From contig CAYVNW010000007.1 of the NCBI GenBank assembly GCA_964452915.1, positions 14,284 to 78,283 on the forward strand: a DNA stretch of 64,000 bases, written 5' to 3'. Positions 8,244 to 17,901 of the stretch are shown here, one piece after another. How positions within the stretch are numbered: the first letter of the stretch is position 1; each line of letters begins with the position of its first letter. The notes beneath the pieces are model-generated. The model worked only from the letters and a program-made list of their open reading frames with translations. It made no database searches and was not told the DNA's origin. Both the position numbers and the translations under genes were made by a program. Origin of the DNA: Colivivens sp964452915. Lineage in GTDB: Bacteria; Bacteroidota; Bacteroidia; Bacteroidales; Bacteroidaceae.

Positions 8244-10790
8244 ATGAGTAATAATAAAGATAATTCTCCGAAAAGGATGCGTAAGTCAAAGTTCAATCTT
8301 AATTGGCTGTATATGCTCCTTCTTTTAGGTATAGCTTTTGTACTATTGTCAAAAGGTGGTAATACAACGTCCAAACAATTGTCGTACACCGACTTCGAAG
8401 CATGTCTGGATAGTGGATATGTGAAGGAGATACTTATTAATAAGGATGATCTGACTTTGAAGTTCGCTGTTAATAGTGTTGGAGAAAAATATATATATGG
8501 CGACTTAGCAAAGCCCGGTTCTGCCAAACGAGTGCCAGAGGTGGAATTCGGATCAGTGGAGAATTTGGAGAATCATGTTGACTCAGCTCGCGTGCATGGC
8601 ACTTTTACAGGGAAAGTAAGTTATGAGCGTGACGACAATACATTTGTGAATTTACTTATTCAGATTGGACCTTTAGTACTGCTTGTTGTATTCTGGTTCT
8701 TTATTATGAACAGAATGGGCGGTGGCGGAGCCAAAGGAGGCATATTCAGTTTCGGTAAATCAAAAGCGAAGTTGTTTGAACAGAACAGTTCTGAGAATAA
8801 GATCACATTTAAAGATGTCGCTGGCCAGACTGAAGCTAAACGCGAGGTTCATGAGATCGTAGACTTCTTGAAAAATCCAAAGAAATATACCGAACTGGGA
8901 GGAAAAATTCCAAAAGGAGCTTTGCTTATTGGACCTCCAGGAACAGGAAAGACTCTGCTCGCAAAGGCTGTTGCGGGTGAAGCTGATGTTCCATTCTTCT
9001 CACTGTCAGGGTCGGATTTTGTTGAAATGTTTGTCGGTGTTGGTGCAAGCCGTGTACGCGATTTGTTCCAGCAAGCAAAAGAAAAGGCTCCTTGCATTGT
9101 GTTTATTGATGAGATTGATGCCATTGGGCGTGCGAGAGGAAATAAGGCCAGCATGGGCGGAAACGACGAGCGTGAGAATACTCTCAATCAACTCTTAACA
9201 GAAATGGATGGGTTCGGTACGAATAGTGGTATAATAATATTGGCAGCAACCAATAGGGCTGATATTCTCGACAAAGCCTTACTGCGTGCAGGACGTTTCG
9301 ACCGGCAGATTCATGTGGAATTGCCTGATTTGAATGAGCGAAAGGCAATATTCAATGTACACTTACGCCCGATAAAAATAGATGAGACTGTTGATGTAGA
9401 TACCTTGGCACGCCAAACACCCGGTTTCTCGGGCGCTGATATTGCTAATGTATGTAATGAGGCTGCACTTATTGCAGCAAGAAAAAACAGTCCTTGGGTG
9501 AACAAACAGTGCTTCCTTGATGCTGTCGACCGAATTATCGGAGGTTTGGAGAAGAAAACCAAAGTGATGACTGACTCGGAGAAACGTGCTATTGCAATAC
9601 ACGAGGCAGGTCATGCAACTATAAGTTGGTTCTGTCAATATGCTAATCCGTTGGTCAAGGTGACAATAGTTCCGCGCGGACAAGCCCTTGGCGCTGCATG
9701 GTACATGCCTGAGGAACGCCAGATAACGACGAAAGAAGAATTGCTGGACGAAATTTGTGCCACTCTTGGCGGACGTGCTGCAGAGGAATTGTGCTTAGGG
9801 CGTATATCTACAGGCGCAATAAATGATCTGGAGAAAGTGACTAAGCGCTCGTATGGTATGATTGCATATGCAGGTATGAGTGAATCATTGCCGAATCTGT
9901 GTTATTATAATAATGAGGAATACCAATTTAGTAAACCTTACAGTGAGCATACAGCTGAGTTAATAGACATGGAAGTTAAGAAGTTGATTGCTGAGCAGTA
10001 TGACCGCGCGAAGGAAATTCTTGAGGAACACAAGGAAGGCCATGCCCAGTTAGCCCAACTGCTGATTGATCGCGAGGTGATTTATGCAGAGGATGTAGAA
10101 AAAATATTTGGAAAACGACCATGGATATCGCGGACTGATGAAATACTTGCAGCCAATTCGGAGAACGATACGAAGCCGGATGATGACTCAATGAATCATG
10201 AGGCAGAAAACGAAGAGTTCATTCGTAAAAAGGTTATTGAGGCAGTTATAGAGAAAGCGAAAAACGCTGAACCAAAAGCCAAGGACGACAAAAATGCGAA
10301 GGACAAAGATGTTAAGGCCTTTCAAGAATTGAAAGTCACTACTTTTGATGACCAGCCAGCCGAGCCGGTGGATAATGTCGTAACGGAAGAAGTGACAAGT
10401 GACCAGCCGGTTAGCGAAGCAGCCTCTCAAGCAAGCGCGGAGAGGTCAACACTTAATACAGAAGTGGAGAAACCTCTTGAATCCAAAATAGAATTGGAAG
10501 AAGGCGAAAACTGCGTTGAGGTCGTGTCGGCTGACGATAACAAGATTGTAACTGACATGTCTGAAAGTGTAAAACAGTCAGAGACAGCTTCGGATAAAGA
10601 AATGACTCCAATTGAACTTCCTGAGTTAGAACGTGAAGATAATGAAAGTTCAAATTCAGATAATGGTGTCGCTGAGGCGGAAGAATGCAAAATAGATAAA
10701 TCACACAGCCAGTTGCGAGATACAAAGAAGTCGGGTAAAGATAAATCAGAAGGAATCACACCGCACGAAAATACTCTCTTTGGATGGTGA
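8244..10790 (+). CDS. ftsH: ATP-dependent zinc metalloprotease FtsH with long acidic tail
   Basis: An inner-membrane AAA+ protease of 848 residues that degrades membrane and regulatory proteins. Two membrane segments (about 20-38 and 134-152) flank a periplasmic domain. The AAA domain has Walker A GPPGTGKT (230-237), Walker B IVFIDEID, and the SRH with RAGRFDR. The zinc site HEAGH begins at residue 453. Usual FtsH proteins are about 640-700 residues. Here residues from about 650 onward add roughly 190 residues of acidic, lysine- and serine-rich low-complexity sequence ending in TLFGW, with no recognisable domain. The core appears fully functional. Confidence 0.96.
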   Translation: MSNNKDNSPKRMRKSKFNLNWLYMLLLLGIAFVLLSKGGNTTSKQLSYTDFEACLDSGYVKEILINKDDLTLKFAVNSVGEKYIYGDLAKPGSAKRVPEVEFGSVENLENHVDSARVHGTFTGKVSYERDDNTFVNLLIQIGPLVLLVVFWFFIMNRMGGGGAKGGIFSFGKSKAKLFEQNSSENKITFKDVAGQTEAKREVHEIVDFLKNPKKYTELGGKIPKGALLIGPPGTGKTLLAKAVAGEADVPFFSLSGSDFVEMFVGVGASRVRDLFQQAKEKAPCIVFIDEIDAIGRARGNKASMGGNDERENTLNQLLTEMDGFGTNSGIIILAATNRADILDKALLRAGRFDRQIHVELPDLNERKAIFNVHLRPIKIDETVDVDTLARQTPGFSGADIANVCNEAALIAARKNSPWVNKQCFLDAVDRIIGGLEKKTKVMTDSEKRAIAIHEAGHATISWFCQYANPLVKVTIVPRGQALGAAWYMPEERQITTKEELLDEICATLGGRAAEELCLGRISTGAINDLEKVTKRSYGMIAYAGMSESLPNLCYYNNEEYQFSKPYSEHTAELIDMEVKKLIAEQYDRAKEILEEHKEGHAQLAQLLIDREVIYAEDVEKIFGKRPWISRTDEILAANSENDTKPDDDSMNHEAENEEFIRKKVIEAVIEKAKNAEPKAKDDKNAKDKDVKAFQELKVTTFDDQPAEPVDNVVTEEVTSDQPVSEAASQASAERSTLNTEVEKPLESKIELEEGENCVEVVSADDNKIVTDMSESVKQSETASDKEMTPIELPELEREDNESSNSDNGVAEAEECKIDKSHSQLRDTKKSGKDKSEGITPHENTLFGW

Positions 10791-10812
10791 ATGTTTTTTA
10801 TATTAAAGTACA

Positions 10813-11712
10813 ATGCAGAAGATAGATAAGTTTAATAAGGAATTGCTGGTACGATCAATAACAGGACTCGTGTTTGTTGTTGTTATGGTCGTTTGTATTT
10901 TGTGGCATCCCATATCGTTTGAACTGTTGTTTATGGTTATTTCCGGACTGACTACATGGGAGTTTTGCTCGTTGATAAACAGTCGGATGAATTGCCAGAT
11001 AAACAGGGTCATAACAACCCTCGCCTCTGTCTTTCTGTTCGTTTCAGTATTTGTATTCAATTCCAATATGACGGGCTCTGAAGTATTTATACCATATTTG
11101 ATTACATTGGTATATTTGCTTATCTCCGAACTCTATTATAAAGATAATAATGTACTGATGAATTGGTCCTTTACCATGATGTCGCAGCTATATATAGCGT
11201 TGCCTTTTGCTTTGTTGAACACGCTCGCCTTATTTGCGGTGAATTATGGCATGGGTAGGATCGGCGTCACGTATAACCCGATGTTTGTATTATCTGTGTT
11301 TGTATTTATATGGTTCGGTGATTCTGCGGCTTATGCTTTCGGAAGTGTGTTCGGAAAGCATAGATTGTTCCCACGTATTTCACCTAAGAAATCATGGGAA
11401 GGTTGTGCCGCTTCATTTATTACAGCTTTGATTGCATCGCAGATAATCGCATTTTGGAGCTATGGATTCTCAAATAATGAAATAGAAAACAGACTTGCAT
11501 GGGCGGGCTTAGCTGTCGTCGTTTCTGTATTTGGCACTTGGGGCGATCTGGTGGAATCACAACTAAAGCGCAAATTGGGAATAAAAGATTCAGGGCATAT
11601 ACTTCCGGGGCATGGAGGCATGTTAGACCGTTTCGATAGCTCGTTATTGGCTATCCCAATGTCTGTGGTTTACATATATACAGTAAATGAAATATTGAGT
11701 AAGTTGGACTAA
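10813..11712 (+). CDS. cdsA: Phosphatidate cytidylyltransferase (CDP-diglyceride synthase)
   Basis: A 299-residue polytopic inner-membrane enzyme that makes CDP-diacylglycerol from phosphatidate and CTP, the branch point of phospholipid synthesis. It has about eight hydrophobic segments. The family signature lies at about residues 247-273 (SQLKRKLGIKDSG, then LPGHGGMLDRFDS), with the conserved KRxxxxKD and HGGxxDR metal/substrate residues. It follows ftsH by 22 bases and precedes a DUF349 gene by 20, in one operon. Confidence 0.96.
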   Translation: MQKIDKFNKELLVRSITGLVFVVVMVVCILWHPISFELLFMVISGLTTWEFCSLINSRMNCQINRVITTLASVFLFVSVFVFNSNMTGSEVFIPYLITLVYLLISELYYKDNNVLMNWSFTMMSQLYIALPFALLNTLALFAVNYGMGRIGVTYNPMFVLSVFVFIWFGDSAAYAFGSVFGKHRLFPRISPKKSWEGCAASFITALIASQIIAFWSYGFSNNEIENRLAWAGLAVVVSVFGTWGDLVESQLKRKLGIKDSGHILPGHGGMLDRFDSSLLAIPMSVVYIYTVNEILSKLD

Positions 11713-11732
11713 CAATTAAAATAAGATACATT

Positions 11733-13715
11733 ATGGAAGAGGTATTTAATAATGAACCTGTGGTCGAACCAGTTCCAGAAACTGAAGTCACCAATACGAA
11801 GGCAAAACCAATCTTAGAAGCTGATGAGGCAACAGTAGAAGCTGATAAGACAACAGCAGCAACTGTTAGTGAGACGGAAGAGCAAACGCCTTCAAAAGAA
11901 AATATAGGTAATGATGCAACAGAGGTATCTGCGGAAAAACCGGACGAAACGGCCGCACATGACGAAAGTGTTGATGAAAGCGTAAGCAAAGCGGATGAAA
12001 CTGAAGCTCCTGCTGAAAGCACAGAAGGAATGTTCGTCGCAGAGACCAAAGAAGAGATTATTGAACGTCTTAAGCAGATCTCTGAGAATGTTAATGACGT
12101 AAGTCGCCAGGAAATAGAAGCTCTTAAAAGCCGTTTCTACCGTATTTTGAAAAATGAAAATGATGCAGCTCTTAAGAAGTATGTGGAAGAAGGCGGCAAG
12201 CAAGAAGATTATAATCCGATTGCTGATCCGGATGAGCAGGTATTCAAAGACTTAATGACTTCTATACGAGAGAAGCGCGCAGCGTTGCATGAAGAGCAAG
12301 AACGCCAAAAAGAGGATAACTACTTGAAAAAGGTTCAAATTATCGAGAAAATAAAGGCGATCCTTAAGAATCCCGATGAGGTCAACAAGTCATACAATGA
12401 ATTTCGCCAACTTCAAAATGACTGGAATAGTATTAAGGAGATTCCTGCGGAGAAAGCGACTGAATTGTGGAAGACTTACCAGGCAAATGTAGAGAAATTC
12501 TATGACACGCTGAAATTGAACAATGAGTTCCGTGCCTATGATTTCAAGAAAAATCTTGAAATGAAAACAGCCTTGTGTGAAGCTGCTGAAAAGTTAGCAG
12601 ATGAAAAAGATGTGATTTCAGCTTTCCGCCAGTTGCAAACTTTACATCAGCAGTTCCGTGAAATCGGACCAGTAAGTCGTGAACTGCGTGAGGAGATTTG
12701 GAACCGCTTCAAGGCAGCCTCTACTATTATTAATAAACGTCATCAAGAATACTTTGAAAAGCGCAAAGAGGAGGAGAACAACAACCTGGATCAAAAGACG
12801 GCTATCTGTGAAATCATAGAAAGCTATGATACGGATTCTTTGAAAACCATGACCGACTGGACCTCTACAAGTGATAAAATTATTGCATTGCAAGCAAAGT
12901 GGAAGACCATTGGTTTTGCTCCGCAGAAGATGAACCAAAAGATTTACGACCGGTTCAGAGCCGCATGTGACAATTTCTTCTCTAAGAAGTCTGCTTTCTT
13001 TAAGAGCGTACGTGAGAACATGAGTGAAAACCTTAAGAAGAAACAGGCACTTGTGGAGAAGGCGGAGGCACTTAAGGACAGTCAGGATTGGAAGGATACT
13101 GCCGACGAATTGATTGCGCTACAGAAGGAATGGACAACTATTGGAGCTGTTCCAAGAAAACATAGCGAGGCTTTATGGAAACGTTTCCGTGCTGCTTGTG
13201 ATACTTTCTTTGATGCGAGAAAGGCAAATTCATCAAGCCAGTATTCGGAACTGGCTGACAACTTGAAAAAGAAACGCGCCATTGTAGCTCGTTTGGAAGC
13301 AATCGATCCTGAAACTACTGACGACTTACGCCAAATATTGAAGGATGCGCAAGCTGAGTGGAACGGAATAGGACACGTCCCTTACAAGGAGAAGGATAAA
13401 GTGTTTAAAGCTCTTAGGGAGCAGATGGACAGATTGTATGACTATCTTGGAGAATCTGCGTCTAAGCGTCGTATCGCAAATTTCAAAAGTGCGTTGAAGG
13501 ACGATGGAGACGATAAGGTGCGTGACCGCTTGTCGCGTCAAGCAGAAATCCTGCGCCAGGAAATTAAGACGTATGAGAATAATTTGGGCTTCTTGAATCT
13601 GTCTAAGTCGGGAAAGAGTAATAATTTGGTCGATGAGTTGAATCGTAAAGTTGACAAACTGAAGGCGGACTTAAAGGAGATTGAGGATAAGATAAAAGTT
13701 GTTGACGAAAAGTAA
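11733..13715 (+). CDS. DUF349 domain-containing protein
   Basis: A 660-residue cytosolic protein. The first about 105 residues are acidic and low in complexity. The rest is a chain of repeated helical DUF349 units of about 70-75 residues, recognisable by recurring W..IG.vP motifs (LQNDWNSIKEIP, WKTIGFAP, WTTIGAVPRKHSEALWKRFRAACDTFF, WNGIGHVP). A C-terminal coiled coil follows (about 600-655). Members elsewhere are of uncertain role, with some linked to DNA damage. The last gene of the rsfS operon, followed by a hairpin terminator. Confidence 0.88.
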   Translation: MEEVFNNEPVVEPVPETEVTNTKAKPILEADEATVEADKTTAATVSETEEQTPSKENIGNDATEVSAEKPDETAAHDESVDESVSKADETEAPAESTEGMFVAETKEEIIERLKQISENVNDVSRQEIEALKSRFYRILKNENDAALKKYVEEGGKQEDYNPIADPDEQVFKDLMTSIREKRAALHEEQERQKEDNYLKKVQIIEKIKAILKNPDEVNKSYNEFRQLQNDWNSIKEIPAEKATELWKTYQANVEKFYDTLKLNNEFRAYDFKKNLEMKTALCEAAEKLADEKDVISAFRQLQTLHQQFREIGPVSRELREEIWNRFKAASTIINKRHQEYFEKRKEEENNNLDQKTAICEIIESYDTDSLKTMTDWTSTSDKIIALQAKWKTIGFAPQKMNQKIYDRFRAACDNFFSKKSAFFKSVRENMSENLKKKQALVEKAEALKDSQDWKDTADELIALQKEWTTIGAVPRKHSEALWKRFRAACDTFFDARKANSSSQYSELADNLKKKRAIVARLEAIDPETTDDLRQILKDAQAEWNGIGHVPYKEKDKVFKALREQMDRLYDYLGESASKRRIANFKSALKDDGDDKVRDRLSRQAEILRQEIKTYENNLGFLNLSKSGKSNNLVDELNRKVDKLKADLKEIEDKIKVVDEK

Positions 13716-13758
13716 TTCCGCTTTTTGTCATAGCCAGATAGGCTAAATATATTATAGT

Positions 13759-13795
13759 AAGGTGTAACCACTATTGTTACACCTTATTATATTTA
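13759..13795 (+). terminator. Terminator after the DUF349 gene
   Basis: AAGGTGTAAC (13759-13768) and GTTACACCTT (13776-13785) form a perfect 10-bp stem with a 7-base loop, followed by ATTATATTT. The right arm and tail share ACCTTATTATAT with the repeated intergenic motif at 33132, 37328 and 58266. Confidence 0.6.
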
Positions 13796-13796
13796 G

Positions 13797-14060
13797 TTCG
13801 CGAAGAGCCTGTTCTAACGGGTGCCAGTCCCCAAGCTCTTATAGTGGAAAGGCTCCAGTCAAAGATAAGGATGTCCGTGGCGACGCGGAATTTAAAAGAA
13901 GTCGGTGATAAGCACTCGGTCAGACTTACAGAAGAATGATACCAAGACCGACATCTGTGGGTAATGTTGCTCAACAAGTTAAAGGCCCTATAACTATACG
14001 GAGCAGACATGGTGAATCATGCAGACATACCGCCGAAAGAATGCCTTTAACACGGAAGTG
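13797..14060 (+). mobile_element. Probable 5' remnant of a group II intron (no maturase)
   Basis: Beginning near GTTCGCGAAGAGCC (13797), the sequence resembles domain I of bacterial group II introns as I remember them: CTAACGGGTGCCAGTCCC, then GTCCGTGGCGACGCGGAAT, a GAAGTCGGTGATAAGCACTC segment, TTGCTCAACAAG, and GGAGCAGACATGGTGAATCA. No maturase frame, domain V or domain VI is visible before the rlpA promoter at 14278, so only the 5' part survives. The 3' limit at about 14060 is approximate. The identification rests on recalled family sequence, not on an alignment. The remaining stretch to 14277 shows nothing recognisable. Confidence 0.55.
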
Positions 14061-14277
14061 GAATATAAATGCCTGCAATTAATGCTTATCTCCTGCTCGA
14101 TTATATGATTGTGTACTTCCGCCTGTTGCGGTAACCTTTTTTTTCAGTGTAATGTAAGCTCAGGAAATACTGCTATATTTATCAATGCTCTTTATTCCTT
14201 TGTTGTCATCTGTTAGAAAACAAATTCAATAAAATGAGACGGTTATACAGGCAAATGATAAATGAATTCGTCAAAAT

Positions 14278-14309
14278 TTTGGTGGTTTCATAGAAAAGTA
14301 TTACCTTTG
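14278..14309 (+). promoter_or_regulatory. Promoter of the rlpA-like gene
   Basis: TTTG (14278-14281), a 20-base spacer, then TACCTTTG (14302-14309). The predicted transcript has a leader of roughly 85 bases before the coding region. Confidence 0.55.
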
Positions 14310-14398
14310 CAGCGGAAATGATTGAAAAGAAAGTCCAAGCGTGGACGTAATTAAATGTAAGAGGGCTGTAGGCCTGATGCAACGTGATGTTGCAATGA

Positions 14399-14920
14399 AT
14401 GAAATTGTATATGAAAAGAAATGTATGTGCTTGGATCTGGCGTACAAGATTTAGTGTAGCCAGATTTATAATGATTGTTATTTTAAGTTTCATCGCATCA
14501 GATGTAATGTCGCAGACGTATACTGGAAATGCCTCGTATTATGGTTCAAATTTTCATGGCCGTAAAAGCGCAAGCGGAAAAGTATATGATATGTATAAAT
14601 TCACATGTGCTCATCGTTCATTACCATTTGGTACAAAATTGAGAGTAACGAACCTCAAAAACGGCAAATCGACAACAGTCGAGGTGACCGACAGAGGACC
14701 ATATGCGAGGGGCCGAATTATTGATCTGTCAAAAGTAGCTGCAATAGAGCTTGACATGGTAAAGGCAGGAGTGACACGAGTTCGCATTGAAGTTCTTAAG
14801 GAAACGCATCGTGATGAGAGGGCGCGTTTAATTTTGACGGAGCCCGAACATCATCAAGAATTTAAAAACAAGGTACCTTTAGTAAATACTACTGCCCGAT
14901 GGTCTGAGACGATCAGATAA
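14399..14920 (+). CDS. RlpA-like double-psi beta-barrel protein
   Basis: A 173-residue exported protein. The N-terminal hydrophobic stretch (about 20-36, FIMIVILSFIASDVMSQ) is a signal peptide, probably cleaved after the VMSQ region. The mature part is an RlpA double-psi barrel: TGNASYYGSNFHGRKSASG, HRSLPFGTKLRVTNL and EVTDRGPYARGRIIDLS. The Asp of TDRGP is the conserved catalytic-site residue of lytic transglycosylase-type RlpA. A SPOR domain is absent. Start could be the first ATG (14399) or MKRN at 14411. It probably acts on peptidoglycan in the periplasm. Confidence 0.88.
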   Translation: MKLYMKRNVCAWIWRTRFSVARFIMIVILSFIASDVMSQTYTGNASYYGSNFHGRKSASGKVYDMYKFTCAHRSLPFGTKLRVTNLKNGKSTTVEVTDRGPYARGRIIDLSKVAAIELDMVKAGVTRVRIEVLKETHRDERARLILTEPEHHQEFKNKVPLVNTTARWSETIR

Positions 14921-14936
14921 GTGATTATAAAGGTTT

Positions 14937-14983
14937 GCCTGTTGCTTTCTTGGAATAAAACCGGAGCAACAGGCATACTTTTT
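14937..14983 (+). terminator. Terminator after the rlpA-like gene
   Basis: GCCTGTTGC (14937-14945) pairs perfectly with GCAACAGGC (14966-14974), followed by ATACTTTTT. Confidence 0.7.
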
Positions 14984-15028
14984 ATGAAAAAGTGTGTCCG
15001 ACCACTTCCTTTTCTCGGTTTATATTCT

Positions 15029-15036
15029 TATCTTTG
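15029..15036 (+). promoter_or_regulatory. -7 box upstream of trmB
   Basis: TATCTTTG lies 17 bases before the trmB ATG chosen here. No clear -33 TTG is seen at the normal distance. A longer in-frame start at 14994 would be upstream of this box and is therefore unlikely. Confidence 0.45.
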
Positions 15037-15053
15037 CATCTGTAAATGAATTT

Positions 15054-15821
15054 ATGGGAAAAGGGAAACAGGCAAAATTTGCAGATATAGCGAGTAATCC
15101 AAAAGTGGTTGAATACCCTTATTGGAAATTGAAAAAAGATGGTTGCCCATTGAAGGGCAGATGGAATACAGATTTTTTCATTGGCTCTAATCCTATTGTT
15201 TTAGAGTTGGGATGTGGCCGTGGAGAATACACTGTTGAATTGGCACGGCGGTATACCGGAAAAAACTTCATCGGAGTCGACATTAAAGGAGCACGTATGT
15301 GGCATGGAGCTTGCCAAGTTAGGAATGAAGGATTGGAGAATGCCGCTTTTCTTCGAACGAACATAGAATTCTTGCCTGAAATATTCGGGGCGAATGAGGT
15401 CAGTGAGATTTGGCTTACGTTCAGTGACCCTCAGATGAAGAAAGTCACAAAGCGGCTAACTTCAACATTCTTCATGAATCGGTACAGGTGCTTCCTTATT
15501 GATGGCGGATTGATTCATCTGAAGACAGATTCTGAGTTCATGGCGACTTATACACGACTGATGGCTGAACATAGTAATTTGCCAATAGTAGAATGGACTG
15601 ACGACTTGTATCATTCACGTATAGCAGCAGAGGACTCGCCTTTGGTGCAAATACAGACATACTATGAACGTATGTGGTTAAACAACGGGCATCGTATAAA
15701 ATATTTACAGTTCCGCTTGCCTCATGATGTACAATTGAGTGAACCGGACGTGGAGATCCCTGTTGATGAGTACCGTTCGTATGACCATAAGGTGAACTCG
15801 ACGGTGAAAGTAAGAAAATAA
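15054..15821 (+). CDS. trmB: tRNA (guanine46-N7)-methyltransferase
   Basis: A 255-residue cytosolic SAM-dependent enzyme that forms m7G46 in the tRNA variable loop. SAM motif I is VLELGCGRGEYTVELAR. FIGVDIKGARMWHG gives the next strand, and WLTFSDPQMKK the family catalytic loop (usually FPDPWPKKRH-like). HLKTDSEFM completes the signature. The start MGKGKQAKF is chosen because it follows the TATCTTTG box. It leads a rightward group with mrp (12-base gap) and a helix-hairpin-helix gene. Confidence 0.94.
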   Translation: MGKGKQAKFADIASNPKVVEYPYWKLKKDGCPLKGRWNTDFFIGSNPIVLELGCGRGEYTVELARRYTGKNFIGVDIKGARMWHGACQVRNEGLENAAFLRTNIEFLPEIFGANEVSEIWLTFSDPQMKKVTKRLTSTFFMNRYRCFLIDGGLIHLKTDSEFMATYTRLMAEHSNLPIVEWTDDLYHSRIAAEDSPLVQIQTYYERMWLNNGHRIKYLQFRLPHDVQLSEPDVEIPVDEYRSYDHKVNSTVKVRK

Positions 15822-15833
15822 ATAATTCATGAT

Positions 15834-16913
15834 ATGACGATTTATCCTAAACTGATACATGACGCATTGTCTACAGTCCGGTACCCGGGAACCGGAAAGA
15901 ACTTAATTGAAGGAGAAATGGTTGAAGACGACTTGCGTATTGACGGCATGAACGTCTCTTTTTCCATTATATTCCCTAAAAATCCCGACCCGTTCAGCAA
16001 ATCTGTTCTAAAAGCAGCGGAAGCAGCTGTTCATGCGTTTGTAAGCCAAGATGTAAATGTTACTGTTAAGGCAAAATACCATGTTGAACAGTCTGCACAT
16101 GATGACGAACCACAGGTCCTACCGCATGTCAAGTATATTATTGCTGTGTCATCGGGCAAAGGCGGAGTGGGAAAATCTACTGTAGCGGCAAATCTTGCAA
16201 TAGCACTTGCAAAACTTGGTCACAAGGTCGGACTGTTAGATACTGATATCTTCGGACCATCTGTTCCTAAAATGTTCCAAGTAGAGTCAGAACGACCATA
16301 TGCGGTCAATATCGACGGACACGATTTAATAGAACCGGTCGAGAAGTATGGAGTAAAACTCTTGTCAATTGGATTCTTTGTCAATCCTGACCAGGCGACA
16401 CTTTGGCGAGGGGCTATGGCTTGTAATGCATTGAAGCAATTGATATCAGATGCAAATTGGGGAGATCTCGATTATTTTATACTGGATACGCCTCCTGGTA
16501 CAAGTGATATACACTTGACATTAATACAGATGCTTAATATCAGCGGAGCTATAATCGTAAGTACTCCACAGCAAGTGGCTCTTGCCGATGCACGCAAGGG
16601 TATTAATATGTACATGAACGATAAGGTTAATGTTCCTATATTAGGGCTTGTTGAGAATATGGCATGGTTTACACCTGCAGAACTGCCGGACAACAAGTAC
16701 TATATTTTTGGAAAAGATGGGTGTAAACATTTAGCAGAAGAACTGCACGTGCCTTTACTCGCACAAATACCACTGATACAGAGTATTTGTGAGGATGGAG
16801 ATAATGGTATACCGCCTGTACTGCATCCGGCAAACCCTGAGGGACTGGCGTTTATGCAACTTGCAGCCAAGGTCGTCAGGGAAATGGACCGAAGGGGGCT
16901 GGAACATAATTAA
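15834..16913 (+). CDS. Mrp/NBP35-family P-loop ATPase, iron-sulfur carrier
   Basis: A 359-residue cytosolic protein. An N-terminal MIP18-like domain (about 1-85) precedes the ATPase. The deviant Walker A GKGGVGKST is at residues 108-116, with LLDTDIFGPSVP after it and DTPPGTSDIHL as Walker B. Proteins of this type hold a 4Fe-4S cluster between subunits and pass it to apoproteins. The usual C-terminal CxxC seen in many Mrp proteins is not present (ENMAWFTPAELPDNKYY instead), which I believe is typical of Bacteroidetes versions. Confidence 0.93.
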   Translation: MTIYPKLIHDALSTVRYPGTGKNLIEGEMVEDDLRIDGMNVSFSIIFPKNPDPFSKSVLKAAEAAVHAFVSQDVNVTVKAKYHVEQSAHDDEPQVLPHVKYIIAVSSGKGGVGKSTVAANLAIALAKLGHKVGLLDTDIFGPSVPKMFQVESERPYAVNIDGHDLIEPVEKYGVKLLSIGFFVNPDQATLWRGAMACNALKQLISDANWGDLDYFILDTPPGTSDIHLTLIQMLNISGAIIVSTPQQVALADARKGINMYMNDKVNVPILGLVENMAWFTPAELPDNKYYIFGKDGCKHLAEELHVPLLAQIPLIQSICEDGDNGIPPVLHPANPEGLAFMQLAAKVVREMDRRGLEHN

Positions 16914-16965
16914 CGCTCAAGGTATTTAGATAGTAAAAGACATCAATATTAAAACAACAATTATA

Positions 16966-17883
16966 ATGCTAAAGTATTATTCAAAATCAGACAGGAGGGC
17001 GATCATCAGTTTATCAACAATCGCACTCCTCTGTACGGGAGGTATCATATTGTTCGGACAAAGGGAATCAAGTCCGGACGATAACTCCCACATGTCACAA
17101 TCAGATAAAACAAAATCGAAGCGTGCGTTTAAGCAAAACGATGAATCTGACAAAACGCAAGGTACAGCTATTGTAAGGCCTGCGTTCTTTGATCCTAATT
17201 CTGTTGATTCGGCAACGCTTGTCGCATTAGGATTGAAGCCATTCCAAGCGCGTATGTTAATACGTTATAGAAATGCGGGGGCCGTATTCCATGAACCAAT
17301 AGATATTGCCAGAGTATATTCTTTGGACGACGATGACATTGATATGTTATTACCGAAGATTCGTATATCAGATAAATACCGCCATCATAGGACGAAGTAT
17401 CCAATAAACGAGTCACAATCAAAAGTGCGTACTAAGGAATATGAAAAAAAGGAGACAGAACTTGACATAAGCGCACCTAAATCCGGTAAATTCAAAACCT
17501 TAACTAAGGTAGATGTCAATATGGCCGACACGACGTTATTAAAATGCATACCTGGTATTGGGTCAAATATCGCCAAATGGATAGTACAGAGGCGGGAGCG
17601 ACTGGGTGGATACTATTCTACTGAGCAACTCCTGGAGGTGAAATATTTTCCAAAAGAAGCGTTGGAATGGTTTGACGTGAAAGGAGAAATTACCAAGAAG
17701 AATATTGGAAAAATGTCTTTTCGCGAAATGGCTTCATCGCCATATATCGGCTATGCAAAGGCTAAATCAGTCTCGCAATATGTTCGTTTGTATGGAGCCT
17801 TCAAGGATGTAGAAGCTCTAAGGGCATCAAATATATTCACAGAAGAAGAACTCGAGCGTTTGCTTCCATATTTAGAGTTTTGA
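16966..17883 (+). CDS. Helix-hairpin-helix domain protein (ComEA-like)
   Basis: A 305-residue protein with one N-terminal membrane segment or uncleaved signal (about 14-30). Three helix-hairpin-helix regions follow. The first is FDPNSVDSATLVALGLKPFQARMLIRYR (near 65-95), the second VDVNMADTTLLKCIPGIGSNIAKWIVQRRERLGG (near 182-215), and the third SPYIGYAKAKSVSQYVRLYG. Such extracytoplasmic proteins can bind DNA, as ComEA does. A role in DNA uptake is only a guess, since no other competence gene is here. Confidence 0.8.
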   Translation: MLKYYSKSDRRAIISLSTIALLCTGGIILFGQRESSPDDNSHMSQSDKTKSKRAFKQNDESDKTQGTAIVRPAFFDPNSVDSATLVALGLKPFQARMLIRYRNAGAVFHEPIDIARVYSLDDDDIDMLLPKIRISDKYRHHRTKYPINESQSKVRTKEYEKKETELDISAPKSGKFKTLTKVDVNMADTTLLKCIPGIGSNIAKWIVQRRERLGGYYSTEQLLEVKYFPKEALEWFDVKGEITKKNIGKMSFREMASSPYIGYAKAKSVSQYVRLYGAFKDVEALRASNIFTEEELERLLPYLEF

Positions 17884-17901
17884 TATCACGATTAAAAACG
17901 T

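Noticed and set aside
14994..15053. An upstream extended start for trmB
   Set aside because: It would place the -7 promoter box inside the coding region and adds a hydrophobic extension absent from the family.
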